DNA from: Synergistaceae bacterium UBA1037 | GTDB lineage: Bacteria > Synergistota > Synergistia > Synergistales > Synergistaceae | DNA: 31,137 bases | Direction of reading: 5' to 3' | NCBI GenBank assembly: GCA_002316795.1 | Contig: DCEE01000014.1 | Span: 23,250 to 54,386 of the forward strand | Shown here: positions 16,153 to 24,991 of the stretch, one piece after another | Numbering within the stretch: position 1 is the stretch's first letter | Layout: every line of letters begins with the position of its first letter | Notes under the pieces: model-generated | The model's database searches: none | What the model was told of the DNA's origin: nothing | Seen by the model: the letters and a program-made list of their open reading frames with translations, nothing else | Program-made: the position numbers and the translations under genes

Positions 16153-16226
16153 TTAAGCATAAACCGTAACCGCTTTATAAAATACTGATTTATCAATGCT
16201 GTTAAAAGCAGTCGTTGTAGTATAAA
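16153..16226 (+). promoter_or_regulatory. AT-rich region with candidate pgsA promoters
   Basis: Two TATAAA elements (16176-16181 and 16221-16226) lie in an AT-rich stretch between a terminator and pgsA. The upstream one has TTAAGC 17 bases before it; the other has no recognisable -35. A transcript must begin here, but the exact promoter is unclear. Confidence 0.3.
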
Positions 16227-16275
16227 ATGTAACTGCAAAAACAAAAAACACAATATTCCTAAAGCGGAGGAAGCC

Positions 16276-16827
16276 ATGAAAATACCTTCTGCACTGAACC
16301 TGCCAAATCTGCTCAGCATATCGAGAGTCTTTCTCGTTCCTGTTGTGATGGTATTCCTTACATTGAGGACTCAGTTCGGATTTATCGAAGGGGTCAGCAT
16401 AGGAGATCTTCTGGCCGGTGTTATCTTCATAATCGCTTCCCTGACTGACGCAGCCGACGGCTATATTGCAAGAAAAAGGGGTATAGTGACGAACCTGGGT
16501 AAATTTATTGACCCGCTTGCTGACAAAATAATGGTCGTTGCTGTCCTGGTCGCACTTGTAGACCTTCACAGAGTCCCTGCATGGATGGTGGTAGTGATAA
16601 TCTCAAGGGAGTTTATAGTTACCGGACTCAGAATGATAGCGGCCTCAGAAGGTGTCGTGATCGCGGCGTCAAAAGGCGGCAAGCTGAAAACCGTGAGCCA
16701 GATAATAGGGATAATACTGCTTATTTTCAATCTGCCCGGAGGCCTTGCAGTGATGTGGGTCGCCATGGTCCTCACGATATGGTCGGGAGGGGACTATCTG
16801 GTCAAATGCATTGACCTGCTCGACTGA
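16276..16827 (+). CDS. pgsA: CDP-diacylglycerol--glycerol-3-phosphate 3-phosphatidyltransferase PgsA
   Basis: A 183-residue integral membrane enzyme that makes phosphatidylglycerophosphate, the precursor of phosphatidylglycerol and cardiolipin. The CDP-alcohol phosphotransferase motif is complete: D58, D61, G62, A65, R66, G75, D79 and D83 (segment DAADGYIARKRG ... GKFIDPLADK). The N-terminal NLPNLLSISRVFLVPV is typical of PgsA rather than PssA. Hydrophobic helices cover about residues 16-30, 45-56, 88-100, 140-158 and 160-180. The ATG lies 6 bases after GCGGAGG. It is separated from the next gene by about 85 bases with no obvious terminator. Confidence 0.92.
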   Translation: MKIPSALNLPNLLSISRVFLVPVVMVFLTLRTQFGFIEGVSIGDLLAGVIFIIASLTDAADGYIARKRGIVTNLGKFIDPLADKIMVVAVLVALVDLHRVPAWMVVVIISREFIVTGLRMIAASEGVVIAASKGGKLKTVSQIIGIILLIFNLPGGLAVMWVAMVLTIWSGGDYLVKCIDLLD

Positions 16828-16912
16828 GCCGTTTTTTTGCAAAAACAGCATCCGGAAGAAATAATGTATGAGCCGAATTTTTGATTCGGAACAAAGGGGA
16901 GGAATTTATAAC

Positions 16913-18136
16913 ATGAAGGATGACCTTTATAAGACCATTGAGAGATTCGAACCGCAGATGGTATCGCTGCTCTCCGGACTGATCGGGATACCGGCAATAA
17001 GCCCGCTTGGCGGAGGTGCCGGAGAATACAGGAAAGCGGCATACATTGCAGAGAGCCTGGAAAAGATGGGTTTTGGAAAGCCCGAGGTATACAACGCTGC
17101 GGATCCGGCAGCCGAAGAAGGGGTAAGGCCGAATCTTATCTTCAGGATACCCGGAAAAACATCGAGACGGCTCTGGATCGTTTCACATATAGATGTGGTC
17201 CCGGAAGGTGACAGGGGATTATGGGACACAGATCCCTTTAAAGCAGTCGTCAGGGACAGGAGAATATACGGGAGGGGATCCAACGACAACTGCCAGGAAC
17301 TGGTCTCGTCACTTTATGCGGTTGCAGCCCTGAAGGAGCTGAAACTAACCCCTGAATTTGAAGTCTGCCTCTGTTTCGTAGCGGACGAAGAGGTAGGAAG
17401 TGTTCACGGGATAAGGCATCTGATCAAAGAGGGTCTTTTCAGCCCTGATGATCTCGTGATAGTTCCTGACGGAGGCAATGAAAAGGGCGATTTTATCGAG
17501 ATAGCGGAGAAGAGCATCTGCTGGATAGAGTTCACTGTAGAGGGGAAACAGGTGCATGCGAGCAAACCGGGGCTTGGCAGCAACGCCTGCAGGGCTGCTA
17601 ACGAGCTTTCATGTGCTCTTGATTCGGCGCTTCACAAAGCATTCCCCGATGAGGATAAAATATTTGACCCCTCAGTTTCAACTTTCGAACCCACGAGGCG
17701 CAATGCCAACGTGCCGAATGTGAACACAGTTCCAGGACGTGAAGTTTTCTGTTTTGACTGCAGAGTTCTGCCGAACATACCTCTTGAAGAGGTGCTGAAG
17801 GTCGTTGATGCCGAGATCAGAAAAATCCGGGAGAGAAGGAATGTCGGAGTGACATACGAATTCCTCCAGAAGGAGCAGGCGCCGGCTCCCACGCCCACCG
17901 ATTCACCAGTTGTCAGGATGCTTAGGGAAGCAATAATGGACGTTTACGCATTCGAGCCCCACGTGGGCGGAGTCGGGGGAGGGACATGCGCTAAATATTT
18001 CCGTGATGAAGGGATCCCGGCCGTTGTCTGGTGTCAGGAAGCCGACGTTGCACATATGCCCAACGAGTATGCCGAGATAGACCACATGGTAAACGAAGCG
18101 AAGGTCTTCGCCCTCATGATGCTTAACAAGAACTGA
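16913..18136 (+). CDS. M20 family metallohydrolase (ArgE/DapE/ACY1-like peptidase)
   Basis: A 407-residue zinc-dependent amidohydrolase or peptidase. The di-metal residues of the family are visible: H92 in VSHIDVVPEG (with D94), D125 in YGRGSNDNCQE, and E159/E160 in ADEEVGSVHG. The dimerisation domain (about residues 190-310) begins ICWIEFTVEGKQVHASKPG, and a later GGVGGGTCAKYF segment supplies further active-site residues. The GRG-x-x-DN-x-Q form is closer to a less-studied subgroup of M20 proteins than to classical DapE or ArgE, so the substrate is left open. The ATG at 16913 follows AAGGGGAGG (16894-16902) by 10 bases; an ATG at 16868 is in frame but unlikely. In an amino-acid fermenter, processing of imported peptides or N-acyl amino acids is plausible. 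Confidence 0.85.
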   Translation: MKDDLYKTIERFEPQMVSLLSGLIGIPAISPLGGGAGEYRKAAYIAESLEKMGFGKPEVYNAADPAAEEGVRPNLIFRIPGKTSRRLWIVSHIDVVPEGDRGLWDTDPFKAVVRDRRIYGRGSNDNCQELVSSLYAVAALKELKLTPEFEVCLCFVADEEVGSVHGIRHLIKEGLFSPDDLVIVPDGGNEKGDFIEIAEKSICWIEFTVEGKQVHASKPGLGSNACRAANELSCALDSALHKAFPDEDKIFDPSVSTFEPTRRNANVPNVNTVPGREVFCFDCRVLPNIPLEEVLKVVDAEIRKIRERRNVGVTYEFLQKEQAPAPTPTDSPVVRMLREAIMDVYAFEPHVGGVGGGTCAKYFRDEGIPAVVWCQEADVAHMPNEYAEIDHMVNEAKVFALMMLNKN

Positions 18137-18168
18137 CCGAATATAACATCGGTGTAAACAGGAAAGGG

Positions 18169-18201
18169 GCCGGTCTGCCTATCGCAGCCGGCACCGTTTT
18201 T
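18169..18201 (+). terminator. Probable terminator after the M20 peptidase
   Basis: A GC-rich hairpin pairs GCCGG (18169-18173) with CCGGC (18188-18192) and CTGC with GCAG inside, with one bulged T. Five Ts follow at 18197-18201 after a 4-base spacer. Confidence 0.7.
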
Positions 18202-18236
18202 ATATGTCGGCTATGGATCATATAGGTCATATTGCT

Positions 18237-18266
18237 TTGACTGCCGCATACATAAAAGGATATAAT
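18237..18266 (+). promoter_or_regulatory. Probable promoter of secA
   Basis: TTGACT (18237-18242) and an exact TATAAT (18261-18266) are spaced by 18 bases, 65 bases before the secA start. This is the best consensus match in the window. Confidence 0.75.
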
Positions 18267-18330
18267 CATCCGATGGGAAAACATATCCAAACAAAAGGTA
18301 CGTCTTATGTTTCTGAGAGGTGGATTATGA

Positions 18331-21024
18331 ATGGGATTGTTTAGCGGTGTCATAAAGGCACTTGGATTGGATCCAAATGACAGAGCGATAGCCCGTTATG
18401 AGGAAAAAGCTTCAATAATAGATTCCTTCGAACCGCAGATAAAAGAGCTGACAGATGAGGAACTTGCAATGTCATCATCGTTGTTCAGAGACAGGCTGGA
18501 AAAAGGTGAGACGCTTGATGACATACTCCCGGAAGTCTTCGCAAGGGTGAGGGAGGTCTCAGTAAGAACTCTGGGCCTGCGTCATTTCAAAGAGCAGCTC
18601 ATGGGTGGGATCGCTCTCCATGAGGGCAGGATATCCGAGATGAAAACGGGAGAGGGTAAAACACTTGTCGCGACTTTGGCGGTAGCATTGAATGCCATAG
18701 CCGGACACGGAGTCCACGTAGTAACGGTAAACGACTATCTAGCTGCACGCGATGCCGAGTGGATGGGACCTGTTTACAGAGGCATGGGACTTTCGGTGGG
18801 TGTCATATCTCCCTTTATGGATCAGGAAGACAGGTTTGATGCATATCGAAAGGACATTACATACGGCACCAACAGTGAATTTGGATTCGACTATCTCAGG
18901 GACAACATGGCGATACAGAAAGAACAGCAGGTCCAAAGGGGACACCACTACTGTATAGTCGATGAAGTTGACTCGATACTGATAGATGAAGCAAGAACTC
19001 CTCTGATCATCTCCGGACCCTCGGAAGACGATACCGAACCCTACCGTACCGCTGACAGAGTGGCAAGGGACCTTATTAAGGGCACCGATTTCGAGGTCGA
19101 GGAAAAGGAGCGCAATCTTGCACTCACAGAGGCCGGCATCGCAAAAGCCGAAAAGTTGATGAATCTTCCAAACCTCTTCACAGATTTCGCAAACTCATCT
19201 CTTTCACACAAGATAGTCCAGTCACTCAAAGCGCACCATCTCTTCCAGAGGGACGTACATTATGTGGTCAAAGAGGGAGAAATAGTTATCGTCGACGAGT
19301 TTACAGGAAGACTGATGTTCGGCCGAAGGTACTCAGACGGACTTCACCAGGCTATCGAAGCCAAGGAACGGGTTAAGGTCGGAAGGGAAAATCAGACGCT
19401 TGCCACCATAACGCTGCAGAATTATTTCAGGATGTACGAAAAACTTGCCGGGATGACGGGCACAGCATTGACTGAGGCGGAGGAATTCAAGGAAATATAC
19501 GGGCTTGAAGTAATCGTCATGCCGACCCATATGCCCATGATAAGGGACGATCATCACGATGCGATATACAGGACCGTAGCAGAAAAATACAACGCGGCAG
19601 CAAATGAGGTCTCAGAAGCCTATGAAAAGGGGCAGCCCATACTTGTCGGCACCACCTCGATAGAGAACTCCGAAAAGGTCAGCAGGCTGCTCAGAGCAAG
19701 AAAAATACCCCACAGCGTCCTTAACGCAAAGGTACACGACAAGGAAGCTTCGATAGTTGCCCAGGCGGGACGCCTGAAATCAGTCACAGTGGCTACCAAC
19801 ATGGCAGGCCGCGGAACAGACATAGTGCTCGGGGGCAATGCTGAATTCCTTGCCAGGGAAGAGATGCACAAACAGGGGCTCGATCCTAAGGAAAATGAGC
19901 AGGAATACAGACAGGTCCTGGAAGAATTTAAAAAGATCTGTTCGGAGGAGCATGATGCGGTGATAAAGGCCGGAGGCCTTCGGATCATAGGTACCGAGCG
20001 GCATGAATCAAGACGTATAGACAACCAGCTCCGCGGGCGTTCAGGAAGGCAGGGCGACCCAGGAGAGAGCCGCTTCTACATCGCGCTGGAAGATGACCTT
20101 ATCCGCCTCTTTGGCGGTGACAGGATACAGGGCATAATGGAAAAGCTTGGAATGGAAGAGGGAGAGTGTATCGAACACAACCTGCTCTCCAAGGCCATTG
20201 AGAATGCGCAGAAAAAAGTTGAGGAGATGCATTTCGACATAAGAAAGCAGCTCCTGGCCTATGACAACGTAATGAACCAGCAGCGTGAAGCATTATACAA
20301 GGAGAGAAGCGAGATACTGAACGACCCCGATATCGCTTCAAGAACTCTTGGCGTACTTGAAGACACGGCCCTCTCGCTCCTCGAAAAGGTATTTGAGGAC
20401 AATGATTCGGGAGAACCCGATATACATTCAGTAAGCATCAGACTTAACGCGCTTTTCTGGCCCGGGATGTCAAAGCATATTGAAAACGTACAGACTAAAG
20501 AGGACTTAGAAGAGTCAAAACCTGTAATTCTTGAAGAGATAAGGTCAAGGTTCAGCCAGAAGATCAATGAGCTCGGCCCCGAAGTGTCGGAGCAGATCTT
20601 CCGCTATATTTTCCTGGAGATCCTTGATACCAACTGGAAGGAGCATCTGCTTGCCATGGATGAGCTGAGAAGGGGGATCGGCCTGAGGGCGATAGGCCAG
20701 AAAGACCCTCTCCTTGAATATCAGTTCGAGTCTTTCAGCCTCTTCCAGACGATGCTTGTTCAGATCAGGGAGGGTATCACTGAGTTTGCACTAAGGGTGT
20801 CCGTCGTGAACAAGGAGAAAGAGAAGAGCCGCGCAAGATGGATAGAGAGCCGGGATGCCCTTGATATCCCGGAGATATCGGGGTACAGCGAAGAGATGGA
20901 AAATCCGGGGGCACTGGCTACCGCGCAAAAGACTCAGCCCATAGTGAACGTTGGGAAAGTAGGACGCAACGATCCCTGCCCATGCGGGAGCGGCAAGAAG
21001 TACAAGCAGTGCTGCGGCAGATGA
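18331..21024 (+). CDS. secA: Preprotein translocase ATPase subunit SecA
   Basis: An 897-residue motor that drives proteins through SecYEG. Nucleotide-binding domain 1 has Walker A TGEGKT (about 106-111) and the DEAD-like DEVD (211-214) within the segment VDEVDSILIDEARTPLIISG. The preprotein-crosslinking domain follows. Domain 2 has TVATNMAGRGTDIVLGGNAE and ESRRIDNQLRGRSGRQGDPG. The helical scaffold contains IGLRAIGQKDPLLEYQFE. The extreme C-terminus is the zinc-binding, SecB/ribosome-contacting tail with C883, C885, C894 and C895 (CPCGSGKKYKQCCGR). Full length, with no interruptions. The ATG is about 10 bases after GAGAGG. The stop overlaps an in-frame ATG of the next gene. Confidence 0.98.
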   Translation: MGLFSGVIKALGLDPNDRAIARYEEKASIIDSFEPQIKELTDEELAMSSSLFRDRLEKGETLDDILPEVFARVREVSVRTLGLRHFKEQLMGGIALHEGRISEMKTGEGKTLVATLAVALNAIAGHGVHVVTVNDYLAARDAEWMGPVYRGMGLSVGVISPFMDQEDRFDAYRKDITYGTNSEFGFDYLRDNMAIQKEQQVQRGHHYCIVDEVDSILIDEARTPLIISGPSEDDTEPYRTADRVARDLIKGTDFEVEEKERNLALTEAGIAKAEKLMNLPNLFTDFANSSLSHKIVQSLKAHHLFQRDVHYVVKEGEIVIVDEFTGRLMFGRRYSDGLHQAIEAKERVKVGRENQTLATITLQNYFRMYEKLAGMTGTALTEAEEFKEIYGLEVIVMPTHMPMIRDDHHDAIYRTVAEKYNAAANEVSEAYEKGQPILVGTTSIENSEKVSRLLRARKIPHSVLNAKVHDKEASIVAQAGRLKSVTVATNMAGRGTDIVLGGNAEFLAREEMHKQGLDPKENEQEYRQVLEEFKKICSEEHDAVIKAGGLRIIGTERHESRRIDNQLRGRSGRQGDPGESRFYIALEDDLIRLFGGDRIQGIMEKLGMEEGECIEHNLLSKAIENAQKKVEEMHFDIRKQLLAYDNVMNQQREALYKERSEILNDPDIASRTLGVLEDTALSLLEKVFEDNDSGEPDIHSVSIRLNALFWPGMSKHIENVQTKEDLEESKPVILEEIRSRFSQKINELGPEVSEQIFRYIFLEILDTNWKEHLLAMDELRRGIGLRAIGQKDPLLEYQFESFSLFQTMLVQIREGITEFALRVSVVNKEKEKSRARWIESRDALDIPEISGYSEEMENPGALATAQKTQPIVNVGKVGRNDPCPCGSGKKYKQCCGR

Positions 21025-21038
21025 CCGGGAGGTATCTT

Positions 21039-22865
21039 ATGAGACGAGTTTTTAGTTGGACTTCGGTATTTTTGTCAATGCTCGCCCTGTTGCTGGTCCT
21101 TCCTGCCGCAACTGAGGCCTGGAACACCGGCGAGGAGATCAGAAGGCTCAACAAGGAAGTTCCCTCCATAGAGGGTTTCAGCGGAGCTGCATCGGTAGTC
21201 TGGCTAAAGAACAACGATTTCAGGATGCTTAACGACGGAACGATGGAAAATACGCATTATTATGTGGTGCTTGCAGGAGAATATATACCCGAACAGGTCA
21301 AGGAGATCCGGCTGCCTGTCCCTCCCGAGGGTTCTGTTGAGATACTTGAGGCCTCATGGTACAACCCGATGACTTCCATGAAGGAGGGTGATCTGTCCCT
21401 CTCGGAGGAAAAGCTTGACGGAGGAGCGGCGGTAAAAAAGGTCATTACCCCGGATGAAGCCGTGGGGAGAGTCATAGTGCTCATCGTGAGGACTAAACAT
21501 GAAAAGCGTTACGGTGTCGATGAAACCATTGATATGGCGGGCCCCCTTCCTATCTGGGAGCAGAATGTAACGGCAGAGCTTCCGGAAGGAAGGGAACTCT
21601 ACTGGCACGGAAGGGATATCAAGGACCCTCTGGTCACAAAATCGTCCGGACAGCAGAAATTCAAATGGACAGTTATGAATCAGGAAAAATGGGAGGGAGA
21701 AGGTTTTGTGGTTTACAAGAGACCCAGCCTCTCCTTCAGTTCAAAAAAAGGAATAAATCAGAGCCTTTTGGCAATGGATGAGTTAGTTAAAACATTTCCC
21801 CATATAAACATCCCAAAATCAATACTCTCAGGGGACAGGGCAAAAACTGGACTAAGGCTTATGGAGTGGATCAGTGGACCGTCGAGGAAACTGGCAGGTT
21901 ACCCGCGCAACTGGGTCAGGTCTCCGGAAAACATCCCTGAAGCCGGCCCTTGGACCCCATGGGAGCAGACCATTCTCCTTAATAAATGGCTTGGCAGCCT
22001 TGGCTGGGATACAAAGATATGGTGGCAGACATCAGTGGAACTCGACGCAGAGAGCCCCGGCTCCACGAGCTTATGGACCGCTCCGGTCCTTGAGCTCTCT
22101 CCGACCGGCGGAAAGGCTGAATTTTATCAGGCAGGCCAGACATCAGCTTACGGGGTGACGGCCCCCTCTATAGCAGGAGCGCTTCTCTACAGGCTTAAAG
22201 ACGGCAATGTGGAAAAAAAGAGGGTCAGTTCAGGAAGTCCGGCGGATCATAAACTGGAGTTCTTGTGGAGACTTGACCTCAACGAGTCAGGTTCTGCAGA
22301 GGGGATACTCAGCATAACTGTCAGCGGTGGCTGGACTCAGCTTATGTCTGACGGACATCTCCCTTCACAGAGCGGACTGAGCGATTTTGTGAGAAGGCGA
22401 GTCAACTTTGCAATTCCGGGGATGGTAATGGATCCTCTTTCTGTCGAACCCACAAAAACAGGATACAGGCTTGATTTCAAAGTCAAGTGCGTGCCGGGGA
22501 TAGTTCTGAAGGACGACCTGCTGCTTCGCCTTCCCGGAGGAGTTCCCGCAAGGGTAGGGGAGATGATAGGCAAGGAGAACAATTATACCCTGCGTTTTCC
22601 CTTCATAATAGATCAGAAGATAAGGATGAATATGCCTCCGGGATATAAAATGATCCAGTCACCTCCGCTCAAAAAACTGGGTGAGGGAACAAAGGCCGTG
22701 CTCAGGGAATCAATAATACACTGGCCCAAAAAAGCGGAACTGATAGCTGACAGTACCTGGACAGTAAAAAGCGTAACAGTAGACGACCGCCTGGGGGCAA
22801 TTTTAAAGGAAGAGCTTGCGGCGTGCATGAGATGGCCTGTACTCGACCTTCCTTTCAGGAAATAA
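21039..22865 (+). CDS. Exported protein with DUF3857/transglutaminase-like architecture lacking the catalytic cysteine
   Basis: A 608-residue protein I do not recognise at family level with certainty. A Sec signal peptide covers about residues 1-27 (MRRVFSW, hydrophobic core, cleavage near TEA|WN). The beta-rich N-terminal half, with an early VVWLKNNDFRMLNDGTMENT stretch, resembles the DUF3857 domain that precedes transglutaminase cores. Around residues 304-325 the segment PWTPWEQTILLNKWLGSLGW aligns by eye with the transglutaminase helix that normally starts GDC; here the cysteine is absent. A later half (about 365-600) is again beta-rich. The start chosen is ATG 21039, 6 bases after GGGAGG; an ATG at 21021 overlaps the secA stop. 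Probably periplasmic and non-enzymatic, perhaps a binding or scaffold protein. It is co-transcribed with secA and argS. Confidence 0.6.
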   Translation: MRRVFSWTSVFLSMLALLLVLPAATEAWNTGEEIRRLNKEVPSIEGFSGAASVVWLKNNDFRMLNDGTMENTHYYVVLAGEYIPEQVKEIRLPVPPEGSVEILEASWYNPMTSMKEGDLSLSEEKLDGGAAVKKVITPDEAVGRVIVLIVRTKHEKRYGVDETIDMAGPLPIWEQNVTAELPEGRELYWHGRDIKDPLVTKSSGQQKFKWTVMNQEKWEGEGFVVYKRPSLSFSSKKGINQSLLAMDELVKTFPHINIPKSILSGDRAKTGLRLMEWISGPSRKLAGYPRNWVRSPENIPEAGPWTPWEQTILLNKWLGSLGWDTKIWWQTSVELDAESPGSTSLWTAPVLELSPTGGKAEFYQAGQTSAYGVTAPSIAGALLYRLKDGNVEKKRVSSGSPADHKLEFLWRLDLNESGSAEGILSITVSGGWTQLMSDGHLPSQSGLSDFVRRRVNFAIPGMVMDPLSVEPTKTGYRLDFKVKCVPGIVLKDDLLLRLPGGVPARVGEMIGKENNYTLRFPFIIDQKIRMNMPPGYKMIQSPPLKKLGEGTKAVLRESIIHWPKKAELIADSTWTVKSVTVDDRLGAILKEELAACMRWPVLDLPFRK

Positions 22866-22895
22866 AAGTCTTAAACCATTAAGGAGTGCTTGAAC

Positions 22896-24572
22896 TTGCA
22901 GAACATGACAGAGGAACTGAAGAAGATACTTGAAAATGCTGTCGAAAAGATAGCCCGGGATCTAAATAAGGAGATACCCGATGGCTTCATTGTGCGCCTT
23001 GAGCGTCCAAGACAGACCGGGCACGGCGACTGGGCGACCAATATAGCGATGCAGCTTGCAAAGCCTTTCGGCCTGAAGCCCAGGGAACTTGCGGACAAGA
23101 TGATCGAAGAGGTTCCTCTTGGAGAGACAGTTGAGAAGGCTGAAGCCGCGGGGCCGGGCTTTATCAACTTCACGCTCGCCTCAAACTGGATCTCGGAGGC
23201 TGTGAAAAGTGCGATATCTAAGAATGAGAATTACGGCAGGGTCGATTCGGGCAAAGGCCGGAGGGTCCAGGTCGAGTTTGTAAGCGCCAACCCTACCGGT
23301 CCGCTGCACATGGGACATGGCCGCGGCGCAGCCGTGGGTGATATTACAGCCTCTATACTCGACTTTGCGGGTTGGGATGTAGAAAGGGAATACTACATAA
23401 ATGACGCGGGCCTTCAGATGGAACTTCTTGGCAAATCGGCCCAGTCGCGTTATTTCGACGCCCTCGGAAGAGGAGAAGAAGCTCCGATGCCCGAAGACGG
23501 ATATCATGGGGAATACATGACGGAAATAGCCGCATCGTTCGTTGATAATTACGGAGATTCCCTTGCACAAAGGCCCCTCGAAGATACAGTTGAATTTTTT
23601 TCGGTCGAGACTGGCAAGATCGTCACTGAGATGATCCGTAAGGACCTTGAAGAGTTCGGGGTGACCTTTGACGTCTGGTTCTCAGAAAAATCACTTTATG
23701 ACAACGGGCAGGTCGACCCTGCTATGGAAGAGCTTAAGAAGAGGGATTTTGCCTATGAGGAGGACGGGGCCCTGTGGTTCAGGTCCACCCTTTTTGGGGA
23801 CGACAAGGACAGGGTCCTCATAAGGACTAACGGAGTGCCGACATACTTTACATCTGATGTGGCTTACCTGAAAAACAAATATGACAGAAACTTTGAAAAG
23901 CTCATCTACGTCTGGGGAGCCGACCATCATGGATATGTCCCCAGGCTCAAGTCGGTGAATAAGGCTTTCGGCCATCCGGACGAGGCGGTGGATGTGCTGT
24001 TGATCCAGATGGTGAACCTTCTCAGGGACGGAAAACCGGTCCAGATGTCCAAACGTGCCGGGACCATAATTACCCTGAGAGAAATAATGGACGAGGTGGG
24101 CGTAGATGCCACAAGGTTCTTCTTCGTCATGCGCCGCTGTGACAGCACTCTTGATTTCGATCTTGAACTGGCCAAGAAGGCTACTTCAGAGAATCCCGTC
24201 TTCTATGTACAATATGCTCACGCCAGGATCTGCAGCATATACCGTGAATTGGCGGAAAGGGGGATAACTCTTCCGTCAATTGACGAGTTCGATGTTTCTC
24301 AGCTCACTGACCAGACAGAGATAAACCTTGCGAAAGCGATATCGAGGCTTCCCGAAGAAGTGGAAAAGGCTGCGGACGAGTTTGCGCCGCACAGGATAGC
24401 ATATTACGCAACAGAACTTGCGGAGGCTTTCCATTCCTTTTACAACAGCCAGCGGATACTCGGTGTTGATGAGCCTCTTATGAAAACACGCATCCTTCTG
24501 ATGGAAGCAGCCAAGATAGCTCTTAAGAACGTTCTTGTTATCCTTGGAGTCTCTGCTCCTGAAAAAATGTAA
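22896..24572 (+). CDS. argS: Arginyl-tRNA synthetase
   Basis: A 558-residue class I synthetase that charges tRNA-Arg. The N-terminal additional domain (about 1-95) has GDWATNIAMQLAK. The HIGH signature appears as PTGPLHMGHGRGA (about 133-145), YYINDAGLQMELLG follows, the KMSKS equivalent is VQMSKRAGTIITL, and the C-terminal DALR anticodon domain has YAHARICSIYRE and ends ALKNVLVILGVSAPEKM. Possible starts are TTG 22890, TTG 22896 and ATG 22905. TTG 22896 is 9 bases after AAGGAG (22881-22886), the spacing used repeatedly in this window, so it is preferred. It lies 30 bases after the preceding gene with no terminator between. Confidence 0.96.
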   Translation: MQNMTEELKKILENAVEKIARDLNKEIPDGFIVRLERPRQTGHGDWATNIAMQLAKPFGLKPRELADKMIEEVPLGETVEKAEAAGPGFINFTLASNWISEAVKSAISKNENYGRVDSGKGRRVQVEFVSANPTGPLHMGHGRGAAVGDITASILDFAGWDVEREYYINDAGLQMELLGKSAQSRYFDALGRGEEAPMPEDGYHGEYMTEIAASFVDNYGDSLAQRPLEDTVEFFSVETGKIVTEMIRKDLEEFGVTFDVWFSEKSLYDNGQVDPAMEELKKRDFAYEEDGALWFRSTLFGDDKDRVLIRTNGVPTYFTSDVAYLKNKYDRNFEKLIYVWGADHHGYVPRLKSVNKAFGHPDEAVDVLLIQMVNLLRDGKPVQMSKRAGTIITLREIMDEVGVDATRFFFVMRRCDSTLDFDLELAKKATSENPVFYVQYAHARICSIYRELAERGITLPSIDEFDVSQLTDQTEINLAKAISRLPEEVEKAADEFAPHRIAYYATELAEAFHSFYNSQRILGVDEPLMKTRILLMEAAKIALKNVLVILGVSAPEKM

Positions 24573-24604
24573 AGGATCACCGTGGATCAACCGGCCGGCA
24601 GACA

Positions 24605-24904
24605 ATGAAAGCTCCAAGATTGCGGTGGATCATATTTGCCGCAGCGATCACTTTTCTGATAGCGGTGCTTCTTACCTCTTTTTTCAAAGAGCTCGAAAAA
24701 ATAGACGTACTTTCGGATACTTTGGATAAAAGAATGGAAGAACTTGTCACGGAAGAGAGGAAGTCACAGGAGCTGAAGCAGAAAATCGAATACTACAGCA
24801 CACCTGAGGGAATAGCGAGGCTTGCAAGGGAACAGTTCAACCTTGTACTTTCTGGCGAGGTCATGTACAAGATCGAAATAACCTCGAACGATGTCTTGCA
24901 CTAG
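24605..24904 (+). CDS. Septum formation initiator family protein (DivIC/FtsL/FtsB-like)
   Basis: A 99-residue bitopic membrane protein with a short basic N-terminus (MKAPRLR), one transmembrane helix (about residues 8-26) and an extracytoplasmic coiled coil (about 28-67). The conserved box YYSTPEGIARLAREQFNLVLSGEVMYKI is split by proline-containing turns as in DivIC and FtsB, which link the divisome to septal peptidoglycan synthesis. Size and topology fit. It starts 33 bases after argS with a weak ribosome binding site, so it depends on upstream transcription. Its 3' end holds the probable rpsF promoter. Confidence 0.85.
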   Translation: MKAPRLRWIIFAAAITFLIAVLLTSFFKELEKIDVLSDTLDKRMEELVTEERKSQELKQKIEYYSTPEGIARLAREQFNLVLSGEVMYKIEITSNDVLH

Positions 24905-24924
24905 CCGGACTTAAGTGCTATAGT
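24896..24924 (+). promoter_or_regulatory. Probable promoter of the rpsF-ssb-rpsR operon
   Basis: TTGCAC (24896-24901) and TATAGT (24919-24924) are separated by 17 bases. The -35 overlaps the last codons of the DivIC-like gene. It would give an rpsF leader of about 60 bases. Confidence 0.6.
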
Positions 24925-24942
24925 TTCTGATTGTATGTCCCT

Positions 24943-24963
24943 GTCTCTTTCTTGAAAAGAGAC
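24943..24963 (+). promoter_or_regulatory. Hairpin in the rpsF leader
   Basis: A perfect 8-bp stem, GTCTCTTT (24943-24950) with AAAGAGAC (24956-24963), has a 5-base loop and no following T-run. It ends 15 bases before the ribosome binding site of rpsF. Ribosomal operons often carry autoregulatory leaders (S6:S18 here), but I cannot match the known CCG-bulge motif, so its role is open. Confidence 0.45.
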
Positions 24964-24991
24964 CAGAGTCCAAAGGGAGGAGGTGAAGTAC

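Noticed and set aside
24905..24963. Known S6:S18-binding leader motif in front of rpsF
   Set aside because: A hairpin is present, but I could not place the conserved CCG bulge and closing pairs, so I report only an unassigned hairpin.
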